From NCBI GenBank assembly GCA_031376285.1, contig JANMDN010000041.1, forward strand, positions 1 through 64,000: a stretch of 64,000 nt of DNA. Direction: 5' to 3'. Under the pieces are notes generated by a model, which saw only the letters and a list, made by a program, of their open reading frames with translations, had not been told where the DNA came from and searched no databases. Of this stretch, positions 32,378 to 44,300 are shown in pieces. The position numbers and the translations under genes were made by a program. The stretch comes from JANMDN01 sp031376285. Its GTDB lineage: Bacteria > Actinomycetota > Thermoleophilia > Miltoncostaeales > Miltoncostaeaceae. Each line of letters starts with the position of its first letter. The stretch's first letter is position 1.

Positions 32378-35300
32378 CTACCCCGTGACCGCCGGGGCGG
32401 CAGCTCCAGAGGGCAGGATGCGTGTCGCCGCCTGCGCCCGGACTCGCGACGCGTTCGACGCTGATGCCGTCGACCGGTTGACGAGCCTGCTGGCCGCGCC
32501 GTGACTGATGCGGACCGTGATTCGAATCCGCTTCACCTGGGCGCGTCGTAGGTCGCCGAGGCGACTGTAAACGCGGCCCGAGCGGAGCGTGAGCCCGGGT
32601 GAGCTGCCGTCGGGAACGAATGTCGTTCCGGGAGCGAGCGCGTCGGTCACGGTGACGGCCGTCGCGGTGATGTTCGTCGGGCTGACGTTCTTGACCGAGA
32701 TCACGTAGGTCGCCGTGCCCTTCGCTCGCGCAATTGGCGGCCCAACTTCGGTGATCGCGATCGTTGCCCGCTCGACGCTGGCAGTCGCCTTGCTGACAAG
32801 GAGTGGCATATCGACCCCGAGCACCTCGCCGTTTGGCGGCACCGTGACAGTCTGTCGGGTACTGACGCCCAGGACGAACCCGGTTGGCGGAATGAACTCG
32901 ACCTCCACCTGCTGGCCGGATGGCAGCCCGTCGATGCGGTACTTGCCGTTTGCGTCAGTCTTGGTTGAGCCGATCAGCACACCGGCGCGGAAGACGTTGA
33001 TCTGCACGTCGGGAACGCCGAGCTCACCTTCGTCCTGCGTGCCGTTGCCGTTGGTGTCGATCCAGACGGTGTCGCCGATCGCGCCGGGCTGGAAGAGCCC
33101 GCCGTCGACGGTCAGGTTCTGTTCGCCTGGGGCGACGCTGATCGTCGCACTTCGGTGGGTTGTGCGGTCCAGATCGCTGTCGCGGTTATCCGCTGGCCCC
33201 TGGTCTTGGAGCGTGACGATGAAGCCGGCCGGGAGGGTGACCTCGACGGCGTATCCGTCACCCGGGACAACGTTCTCGAAACGGTAGGTCCCGTCAGGCC
33301 CGGTCTGGGTGTCGGTGACACGCTCGCCGTTCTTGAAGAGCGTCACCGTCACACCCGGGAGCCCCGGCTCGTCGCTCGTGCGCAGGCCATCGCCGTTCAG
33401 GTCGTTCCAGATGACCTGCCCGATCGCCGATGGCTTCCAGAGGCCGATGTCGAAGGCGGGGTCCTTCTGGCCGGGCGCGATGGTGAGCATCGCGGTCCGC
33501 TTGGTTGTTGGGTCGATCGTCGAGTCAAGCGTCGGGTCTGACCCTGCGCCCGGCGTGGTCACCAGGTAGCTCGGTGGCGGAACGACCTCGAGCTGGTAGT
33601 CGTTACCGGGGACGATGTCGATGAACTCGAACGCTCCATCCTTGTCGGTGACGCGCTCCGCGATCAGTCCGCCGCTCTGCAAGAGGCGCACGACGACGCC
33701 CGCGATGCCAACCTCACCGGGGTCCTGGACACCGTTGTAGTTGACGTCGAACCAGACGCGGTCCCCGATGGTCGCCTTCGGGTAGAAGCCGAAGTCGATC
33801 GTCAGGTTGGAGTGGAGGTCTCCGTTTGGACCGTGACCCGGGCCGGTTCCGAGGTCGCCGGCAGGCTCACTGTCCCCCTGCGGATCAGCCGAGCCGAGCG
33901 TGACGACGCCCGAGCTGATGCCTGTTGAGGTTGGCGTCGGGTTGTCGATGCCGTTGTCGTTGCCGTCGATGTCCGCGTTCGGGTCGACCTCTGTGGTCTG
34001 TGAGGAACCCATGTGGCCAAGGACCGCATTGGGTTCGAAGTTCGACTTGTCGATCTGGACCTTGACGTCGCCCGGGGCGAGACCGTCGACGCGGAAGAAG
34101 CCGTCATTGCCGGTCGCGGTGGTCACGATCAGCGTGCCGTCAGGCTGACGGACGTTGACGACGACATCCTTGATTCCCACTTCTCCCGTGTCGAAGAGGC
34201 CGTTGTTGTTGAGGTCCGCGAAGACCCGGTCACCGACGGTGTAGGGACCGTAGAAGCCCAGGTCGACCGTGAGGTTCGAGTGGTCATCGCCCGTGGTTCC
34301 GTGGCCGGGGCCCGTGCCGAGGTCACCCGTGGGTTCGTCGCCGGGACCGAGCGTGACCACGCCGGAGGTAATGCCGTCGGCGAGCGGGTCTGCCACCGCG
34401 ACGCCGTTGTCATTTCCGTCGCCGTTTGCGTCCGGATCCAGCTCGGTGGGACCTGAGCTGACGAGGTTCTCCAGCAGACCACCCGCCTGGAAGTTCACGG
34501 CGTTTGCCCGAACCCGGTAGTCGCCCGGAAGGAGGTTGTCGAACCGGTAGAAGCCGTTCGGGGTGGTCGTCGCAGGCGGCACGAGATCGCCGTTTGCGTC
34601 GCGAGCTGGGTCGCCGTTCCCGTCGAGGAGCGCGACGACCACGTTTGCGACACCAAGCTCGCTCAGGCCCATGGTGCCGCTGTTGTCAGCGTCGAGGAAG
34701 ACCCGGTTGCCGAGGCTGTAGGGCTTCACGAAGCCGAAGTCGAGGGTGAGGTTGGAATGGGCATCGCCGTGCGGGCCGTCACCCGGACCGGTCCCGAGCT
34801 CGCCGGTTGGCTCGCCGCCGGGGCCGAGCGTGATCGCGGCGGTCGCGACGCCGTCGGTTGCGGGGTCACGCTCGTCGATGCCGTTGTCGTTGTTGTTGCC
34901 GTTCGCGTTGGCGTTTGTCTCGGTCGTGGTTGACGAGACGAAGTGCTCCAGTGGCTGGCCTGCGCCGAACGAGGCCGCGTCGACCTCCACCGTGTAGTCG
35001 CCCGGTGGGAGGTTGTCGAAGCGGAAGAAGCCGTTCGGGTCGGTGGTTGTTTGAACCACGGTGTTGGCGTTGATGTCGACCGTCGGGTTGCCGTCTCCGT
35101 CGAAGAGATTGACCTTGACGCCGGCCGGACCAACTTCGGTCGGCTCGAGCGTCCCGTTGTTGTTGATGTCGAGGGCAACTCGGTTGCCGAGGCTAAAGGG
35201 CAGGTAGAAGCCGAAGTCGACCGTCAGGTTGGAGTGGTCGTCACCAAAGGGTCCGTGTCCCGGTCCGCCGCCAAGGTCGGCGGTCGGCTCGGTGTCCGGT

Positions 35301-38300
35301 CCGATGGTGACCTGTCCGGACTGAATCGCGACGGTTGCCGGCGTGGCGCTGTCGATGCCGTTGTCGTCGGAGTCGGTGTCGTCGTTGGGGGTGGCCGATG
35401 TCGGGTCCGAGGAGGTCTTGCCTTCGAGCGCCGCGCCGGGCGCGAAGTTCACGGTGTCGATCTCGACCTTGAACGTTCCGGCCGCGAGGCGGTCGAAGCG
35501 GAAGAAGCCGTCCGTGTCGGTCGTTGCCTGCGGGATCGGGTTGCCGAACGCGTCATCCGCTGGGTCTCCGGCGCCGTCGAGGAGGTTGATCTTCACACCG
35601 GCGATCCCGGGTGTCGCGCCATCGGGGCCGTCGATCGTCCCGGAGTTATTCGGGTCGGCAAAGACGCGGTTTCCGAGGCTGTAGGGCTTGAAGAAGCCGA
35701 AGTCGACCGTGAGGTTGGAATGGTCATCTCCGGTTGAGCCGTGGCCCGGGCCGCCGTCCAGATCGCCGGTGGGCTCCGTGCCGGGACCCAACTTGAGAGC
35801 GCCCGTGCGGATGCCATTTGTCTGGGGGTTGGCGTTGTTGATGCCGTTGTCGTTTCCATCGACGTTGAGGTTTGGATCGGCTTCGGTTGCAGTCGACGAC
35901 GCCCAGTGCTCGAGCGGCTTCGTGGCGGCAAAGTTGGCCTTGTCGACGTCCATGATGTAGTCGCCCGGGACGAGGTTCTCGAACCGGAAGAACCCATCAG
36001 AGTCGGTGGTGGCCTGGCCGACGGGGACGCCGTCAGCATCGGTCACGGGATCGCCCGTACCGGTGAGGAGGGTCACCTTGACGCCTCCGATGCCGGGAGT
36101 CGCCCCGTCGGTGGCGTTCAGGGTGCCGGAGTTGTCGGCGTCCGCGAAGATGCGGTTTCCGAGCACGAAGGGCTTGAAGACGCCGAACCCGATCGTGAGG
36201 TTCGAGTGGTTGTCACCAGTCGGCCCGTGTCCTGGCCCGCCGCTGAGGTCCCCGGTCGGCTCGTTCCCGGGTCCAAGCGTGATGACCCCGGTCGTGATGC
36301 CGTTTGTTCCTGGGTTCGGGTCGTCGATGCCGTTGTCGTCACCGATCGTGTTCGTGTTTGGGTCTGGCTCGGTGGGGTCCGACGAGGTGAACGCCTCGAT
36401 GGCGCCGCCCGCCAGGAAGTTCGTCTTGACCAGCTCGACGCGGTAGTCGCCCGGGACGAGGTTGTCGAAGCGGAAGAAGCCGTCCGGGTCGGTGGAAGTC
36501 GTCGTGACGGGAGCGCCGTCAGCGTCGGTCACCGCGTTGCCGGCGGCGTCGGTCAACTTGACGACGACTCCCGGTGTGCCGGGGGTCGCGCCATCAAGCG
36601 CGTTGATCGTGCCCGAGTTGTCCAGGTCGGTGACGACTCGACTCCCGAGGGTGAAGGGCTTGAAGAACCCGAAGTCGACGGTGAGGTTCGAGAAGTTGTC
36701 ACCGGCGACGCCGTGTCCAGGGCCACCTCCGAGATCGCTGGTTGGCTCCGTGCCGGGACCGAGGGTCACGACACCGCTTCGCACACCGGTTGTCGCAGGT
36801 GCCGAGGCGTCAACACCGTTGTCGTTTGCGTCGACGTTGGCGTTTGGACCTGCCTCGGTCGTCGTCGAGGACTTGTGGACCTCGAGGGGCTCCCCCGCGG
36901 CGAAGCTCGCCTTGTCGACTTCGACCTTGTAATCACCAGGGACGAGGTCGTCGAAGCGGAAGAAGCCGTCCGTGTCGGTGGTTGCCTGCGCGACGGTGAT
37001 CCCGTCGGCGTCCGTGACCGGGCCACCGGCCGGTGTCAGAAGGTTGACCTTGACGCCTGCGACACCAGGGGTCGCGCCGTCCGCGGCGTCGAGCGCGCCC
37101 GAGTTGTCGAGGTCACGCCAGACGCGGTTGCCGAGCGTGAAGGGCGTGAAGAAGCCCAGATCGATGGTCAGGTTCGAGTGGTTGTCGCCGTGCGGTCCGT
37201 TGCCGGGTCCGCCGCCGAGGTCGCCGGTCGGCTCGAGCGCGGGCCCGAGGCTGATGACGCCCGTCCGGATGCCGTTCGTGGCGGGGTCGGGGTTGTCGAG
37301 ACCGTTGTCGGTCGAATTGATGTCGGCGTTGGGGTTTGTCTCGGTGACCGTCGAGGACTTGTGGAACTCGAGCGGCTGGGCCGTGTCGAAGCTCGCCTTG
37401 TCGACCTCGACGCGGTAGTCACCCGGAGGCAGGTTGTCGAAGCGGAAGAAGCCGTTCGGGTCGGTGGTTGCCTGGAGCACGGTGCTGCCGTTGACGTCGC
37501 TCGCCGGGTTTCCGGTGGCGTCGAGGAGATTCACAAAGACGCCACCGATGCCGGGGGTGGCCCCGTCAGCGGCGGAGACGTCACCGGACCCGTCGAGGTC
37601 GCGCCAGATGCGATTGCCGACGCTGAAGGGCTTGAAGAAGCCGAAGTCCACCGTAAGGTTCGAACGGATGTCGGCCGCGCCATGGGCCGGACCGTCGCCC
37701 AGGTCGCCGGTCGGCTCGTTGCCGGGGCCGAGGTTCACAAGGCCCGAGCAGACCCCGGTCGTGCCAGGGGTCGCGCTGTCGATGCCGTTGTCTGTCGAGT
37801 CGATGTCGGCGTTCGGGCTCGCTTCGGTGATCGTCGAGGAGGCGTGGCCTCCGAGCGCGCCAGCTCCGCCGAAGTTGGTCCGATCGACGCAGACCTTGAA
37901 GCCGGTCGGAGCAAGCCCGTCGAACCGGAAGAACCCGTTCGAGTCGGTCGTGGCCTGGGCGACGGCGTTCCCAAAGATGTCGTTTGCCGGGTTGCCCCCG
38001 GAGTCGACGAGGTTGACCTTCACCCCAGCGGCGCCGGGTGTGGCTCCATCGGCCCCGTTGATCGTGCCGGAGTTGTCGATGTCGAGCCAAACACGGTTGC
38101 CGAGGCTGAAGGGCTGAACGAAGCCGAAGTCGAGGGTCAGGTTGGACCTGCCATCGCCGCCGGCGCCGTGGCCGGGGCCGCCGCCGAGGTCGCCCGTGGG
38201 TTCGCCGCCACCCGGACCGAGGGTGACAACGGCGCTGCGAATGCCGTTCGTCGCGGGTGTCGGGTTGTCGATGCCGTTGTCATTTGTGTCGCCGTCGACG

Positions 38301-41300
38301 TTCGGGTCGGCCTCGGTGACCGTCGAGGAAACTGCTCCCTCGAGCGGCTGGCCGGCGCCGAAGCTGGCCTTGTCGATCTCGACCGTGTAGTCGCCCGGAA
38401 CGAGCATGTCGAACCGGAAGAAACCGTTCAGTCCCGTGGTGGTTGTGATGGGAGCGCCCGCCCCGTCGAGCACCGGGGCGCCAGCGCCGTCGAGCAGGTT
38501 GACCGTCACACCGGTAAGGCCCGGGCTCGCGCCATCGGCCGTGTTGATCGTTCCGGAGTTGTCCAGATCGCGCCAGACGCGGTTGCCCAGGCTGAAGGGC
38601 CGGAACTGACCAAAGTCGACGGTCAGGTTGGAGTGGTCGTCGCCGTTCGGACCGTGTCCTGGACCGGCGCCGAGGTCGCCCGTTGGCTCAGCCAGCACGC
38701 CGGGGGCACCGAGCGTCACGACGCCGGTACGAATCCCGTTCGTCGCGGGGTCGACGTTGTCGATGCCGTTGTCGTTGTTGTTGACGTTTGCGTCCGGCGA
38801 GGCCTCGGTCGTGGTCGCCGAGACGCTCCCCGCCAGGGGCCCACCGGTTGCGAAGTTCGACTTGTCGAGCTCCAGCGTAAACGTGCCCGGCAGCAGGTTG
38901 TCGAAGCGGAAGAAGCCGTCCGCGTCAGTCGTCTGCTGGGCGCCACCCGCCACGGGGTTGCCCGCGGCGTCGAGGATGTTCACCTTCACGCCGGCCACGC
39001 CAGGTGTTGCGCCGTCGTCGATCAGGCCGTTGTTGTTGTCGTCAAACCACACGCGATTGCCGACGCTGTAGGGCGCGAAGAAGCCCATGTCGACGGTGAG
39101 GTTGGAATGGTCATCCCCGTGCGGTCCGTCGCCGGGGCCGCTGCCCAGGTCGCCGGTGGGTTCGGTGCTCGGCCCGAGGGTCACGACGCCGGCGCAGATG
39201 CCGTTCGTGGCAGCCGCCGCGTCGTCGATCCCGTTGTCGTCGGAGTTGATGTCCGTATCGGAGCTTGCCACGGTCACCGTGGAGGAGCGGAGGTTGGCCA
39301 GGGCACCCGCTGGAGCGAAGTTCGCCTTGTCCGCGCACACCTTGTAGGTGCCCGGAAGCAGGGTGTCGAAGCGGTAGAAACCGTCGGAGTCGGTTGTCTG
39401 CTGGGTCACACCCGCAACCGGGTTGCCCGCGGCGTCGAGGAGGTTCAGCTTGACGCCAGCAATGCCGGGAGACGCGCCGTCGGCGCCGTTGATGTCGCCG
39501 GAGTTGTCGGCGTCATTCCAGACCCGGTTGCCCAGGCTAAATGGCGTTACAAAGCCGAAGTCGAGGGTCAGGTTGGCGCCGAGATCGCCGCTTGGGCCCT
39601 GGACGCCACCACCGGACTCGGAGGCGGGTTCGTTACCCGGACCGAGTGTGACCACACCGGAGGTGACGCCGGTTGTGACGGGCGTGGCCGAGTCGATGCC
39701 GTTGTCGTTTGAGTCGATGTCGAGGTTCGGGTTCGCCTCCGTGGTTGTGGATGAGCCCATTCCTTCGATGACGCCGCCCACCGCGAAGTTCGTGGTGTTG
39801 ATTCGAACCTTGTAGTCGCCCGGCGGGAGTCCGTCGAAGCGGAAGAAGCCGTTCGGGTCGCTGGTCGCGATCGGCACTCCCGCAACAGGGGTGCCGCTCG
39901 CGTCGAGCAGGGTCAGCTTGACCCCATCGATGCCGGGGGTCGCGCCGTCGGCGGCGTTGATCGTGCCGGAGTTGTCCTTGTCGTTCCAGACTCGGTTGCC
40001 GAGGCTGAATGCCTTCACCATGCCGAAGTCCACGGTCAGGTTCGAGCGTGCGTCGCCGCCGACCCCGTGGCCCGGCCCGCTGCCAAGATCTCCGGTCGGC
40101 TCGGAGCCGGGGCCGATCTGGATCGTGCCGGTCGCAATCGGGGTGGTCGACGGATCGATCGAGTCGATCCCGTTGTCGTCCAAGTCGACGTCCGAGTTCG
40201 GGTCGCCGACGGTTGTGGTTGACGACATCAGCCCGACAAGCGCGCCAGCGCCGGTGAAGTTCGATGCCGCAAGCTCCACTTGGTAGGTGCCAGGCAGGAG
40301 GTTGTCGAAGCGGAAGAAGCCGTTCGAGTCGGTGGTCGCCGTGACGGGGAGACCTGCGCCGTCGAGAACGGGGGCGCCGGCCGAGTCGAGCAGGTTCAGC
40401 TTCGCGCCCAAGATCCCGGGCGACACGCCGTCGGCCGCGTTGAGTGTGCCGGAGTTGTCCTTGTCATTCCAGACGCGGTTACCGAGGCTGAAGGGGAAGA
40501 AGAAGCCGAAGTCGACGGTGAGCTCCGACTGGCTGTCGCCAACCGGGCCGTGGCTGGGGCCTCCGCCGAGGTCAGCGAGGGGCTCGCCACCTGAGACCGG
40601 CGTGCCCGGCCCCAGGGTCACGACGCCCGAACAGACGCCGTTCGTCGCAGGCGCGGCGGCGTCGATGCCGTTGTCGTTCGAGTCGCTCCCGCCGTCCGGG
40701 TCGGCTTCGGTCGTGCTCGAGGAGGTCGAGCCGAGGAGCACACCGGCTCCGGAGAAGTTGCTTTTGTCGACGCAGACCTTGACGTCGCCGGGGGCCAGGC
40801 CGTCGAAGCGGAAGAAGCCGTCCGCGTCGGTCGTCTGCTGGGCCACACCCGCAACCGGGTTGCCCGCGGAGTCGACGAGGTTCACCTTCGCGCCCGCCAC
40901 ACCTGGGTTCGTCCCGTCGGCGGCGTTGATCGTGCCTGAGTTGTCAGTGTCGGCCCAGACGCGGTTCCCGATGCTGAAGGGAACGAGGAAGCCGAAGTCC
41001 ACCGTCAGGTTGTCGCGCAGGTCACCGGTCGGGCCGTTCGTTCCGCCTCCGGTCTCGACCGTCGTGTCGGGTTCGTTCCCGGGGCCGAGGGTCACGACGC
41101 CTGAGGTGATTCCGCCGGTCGCAGGGGTGGCCGAGTCGACGCCGTTGTCGTTCTTGTCGACGTTGGTGTCGGGGCTCGCCTCGGTGACCGCCGAGGAGAT
41201 GTAGGTCTCCAAGACGCCGGAGGCCTGGAAGTTCGCCGCGGCCACGCGCACCTTGTAGGTGCCCGGCGCCAAACCGTCAAAGCGGAAGAAGCCGTTCGGG

Positions 41301-44300
41301 TCAGTCGTCTCCTGGGCGACTCCGGCGACCGGGTTGCCCGCAGCGTCGAGGAGGTCCACCTTCACACCCTCAATCCCGCTCTCGGTGCCATTCATGGTGC
41401 CGGAGCCGTCCGCATCGAACCAGACGCGGTTGCCGACGCTGAGCGGCTTCCAGAAACCGAAGTCGAGGCTGAGGTTGGAGTGCACGTCGCCGACCGCGCC
41501 GTGGCCGGGGCCACCGCCGAGGTCGCCGCTTGGCTCGTTGCCGGTGCCCAGGGCGATGGTGCCGGTGGTGATTCCACCGACATCAGGGGTCGCGCTGTCG
41601 ATGCCGTTGTCGTTTGCGTCGACGTCAGCGTTCGGTGATGCCTCCGTGGTCGTCGACGACCGGAAGAGCACGAGCGGGCCGCCGGTTTGGAAGCTCACCG
41701 GATCGACCTGGACCTTGTAGTCGCCCGGTGGCAGGTCGTCAAAGCGGAAGAAGCCGCTCGGGTCAGTCGCTGCCTGCGCCGCACCGATGACGGGGTCTCC
41801 GGCTGCGTCGAGCAGATTGAGCTTCACGCCCGTGATCCCGAGCTCGCCGGTGTCGAATGCGCCGTTGTTGTTGGCGTCGTTCCAGACGCGGTTACCAAGG
41901 CTGAAGGGCAGGAAGAAGCCGAAGTCGACCGTGAGGTTTGACTGAACGTCGCCGTTCGGTCCGTGGCCGGGGCCACCGCCGAGATCGCCGAGCGGCTCAT
42001 CGCCGGCGCTCAGGGTGACCGACGCCGCACAGATGCCGTTGGTCGCGGGGGCGCTGTCGTCAATGCCGTTGTCGTCGGAGTCGGTGTCACCCTCGGGCGA
42101 GGGCTCGGTCGTCGTCGACGATCGCATCGCGACAAGGGGCGCGGCGGCCGCGAAGCTCGCCTTGTCGACGCAGATCGTGTAGCTCCCCGGGATCAGGTCG
42201 TCGAAGCGGAAGAAGCCGGACGGATCGGTCGTCGCTTGAGCGACGAGGATCCCGCGCCCGTTGGTCGCGGGGGCGCCCACCGAATCGAGCAGGTTGACCT
42301 TCACGCCCGTGATGCCGGTCTCGCCACCGGAGATCAGGCCGTCGTTGTTGGTGTCCTTCCAGACCCGGTTGCCGACGCTCAGGGGCTTGAAGAAGCCGAA
42401 GTCGAGGGTCAGGTTTGTCCGGGCGTCGGTGACGGGAGTCAGGTGGAGGGCGGTGTCGGAGGTCGACCGGTCGGTCTCCCCGTCGGCGGTCTCGGGCTCG
42501 ACCGAGCCGGGGCCCAGGGTGATCGCGGGGGAGGTGATCCCGTTCGTGGCCGGAGCCGCGTCATCGACGCCGTCGTCCTCGCTCTCGGCGTTGGAGTTCG
42601 GGGCCGGGCCGTTGACGGTTGAGGACAGGTGGTTGACGAGTGGACCGCCGGTCGCGAAGTTCGTCTTGTCGACTTGGACGCGGTAGTCGCCAGCCGTGAG
42701 CCCATCAAAGCGGTAGTAGCCGTTCGCGTCGGTCGTGGCGGTGAGCGCGGCGCCCGAGACCGGATCGTTGACCGCGGTGCCTGCGGCGTTCAGGAGCCGA
42801 ACGAGGACGCCCGCGACGGGTGTCTCTCCGGTGTCGAGCCCGCCGTTGTTATTCGGGTCGAGCCATACGCGGTTGCCGAGTGAGAAGCCGACGAAGCCGA
42901 CGTCGTAGGAGTGGTTGTTGTTGCCTGGGCCGGCGACGTCGACGTTCACGATTGCGAAGTTGCCGGTCAGCGTCGCGTCGGAGTCGCGGAAATCGCCGTT
43001 TGTGGTGGCGTCGCCGTCGGCCTTCGTGAGAACGAGGCCAGGCGTGGTGACCGCGGTCTGGGTCGTGTCGATCACGATCTGGAAGTCGTTGGTGAGCTTG
43101 GTCAGGCCAGTGACACCGAAGCGCGACGAGGCCGTCGAGGTGCCAGTGCCGTTCGAGAAGATGTAGTTGCCGCTCGCGTCGGTTGTGGCGGTCGCGAGTG
43201 CCGTGGCGCTCGCGGGGTCCGCGCCCGGGGCGAAGAGCTTGACCTGGATACCGGCAAGCGGTGCCTCGCCAGCGTCCTGGATTCCGTCGGCATCCTTGTC
43301 GAGCCAGACCCGGTTGCCGATCTGGATCGGGGCCAGATCACACAGCGCGATGATGTCGCCGATCCCGTTCGACTTGCCGAATGTCTCGGGCGGATTGTTT
43401 TCGCACAGGTCGCCAGCGATGATCAGGGTGTTTCGCACGCGAGAGCCGTTGTTCTGCGAGAGAAGTGCCGCGCCGCCCGAACAGATGTCGTTCGGGTCGC
43501 TCATACTGGCGGCGAGTTCAAAGCTTCCGGGAATCTGGTGCAGACCACCTGCGATGGTCTCGGCGTGGAAGGCGTTCGCGCCGGTACCACCGTCGTTCAT
43601 GCCGTCGTAGTAAAACTCGCCGCCACCGGGTCCCCCGCCGTTACCCGGAGCGGCGCCCGGCCCGAAGGCCGTCGCGCAGCCTGCGACCGAGCTTGCGTTC
43701 GACTCGGGAAGCCAACCACCAGCGGTTGCCTTGCAGGCTCGGACGATCTCGCCGGCCGGGAAACCCGTGTAGAAGGCGCTGCCGGAGGCGGTGTCGCCGG
43801 TGTAGTTCCCGATCTGGTCGGTGGTGCGCGGCCGGAAGGCCACGACCATGTCGTCGCCGTGGAATGCGAGGTCGGTCAGCATTCCCTCGTAGGTGGTCGG
43901 AACCTGCATGTTCCCCTGTGGTCCACCGACCGTGTTGAACGCGAGTTCCGAGAATGAGTCCTTCCAGGGCGTGTACGTCCCACGGACTGTGTCGCCGATG
44001 AACACGCGGTTGCGCGAGTAGCCGGAGGGGAAGTTCAGGACCTTGCTTCCCCAGGTGCTCGTCGTTGGGTCGAAGGTCACGACCCAAGCGTTCATGTCGG
44101 TCGCGTCGCGCTGACCTGCAGCCGGTCCGGTCTGGCCGGAGCAAACGCCACCGACGTAGACGATACCGTCATGCTCGACGACCGCGAACGGCCGCGTCGC
44201 GTAGGCGTTCTTGCATTGGTTGGGAACGGCGAAGGCGCTCGCCGCGGTCGGGGCGACCGGCGAACCGCCTGAGCCGATGCCCATCTTGAGAAGTGTCCGG

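Noticed and set aside
35741..39712. A 1323-residue open frame on the plus strand inside the giant gene
   Set aside because: It is the complement of the repeat array. Repeated codons without stop complements keep it open; it has no signal, domain or ribosome binding site, while the minus-strand frame has all three.
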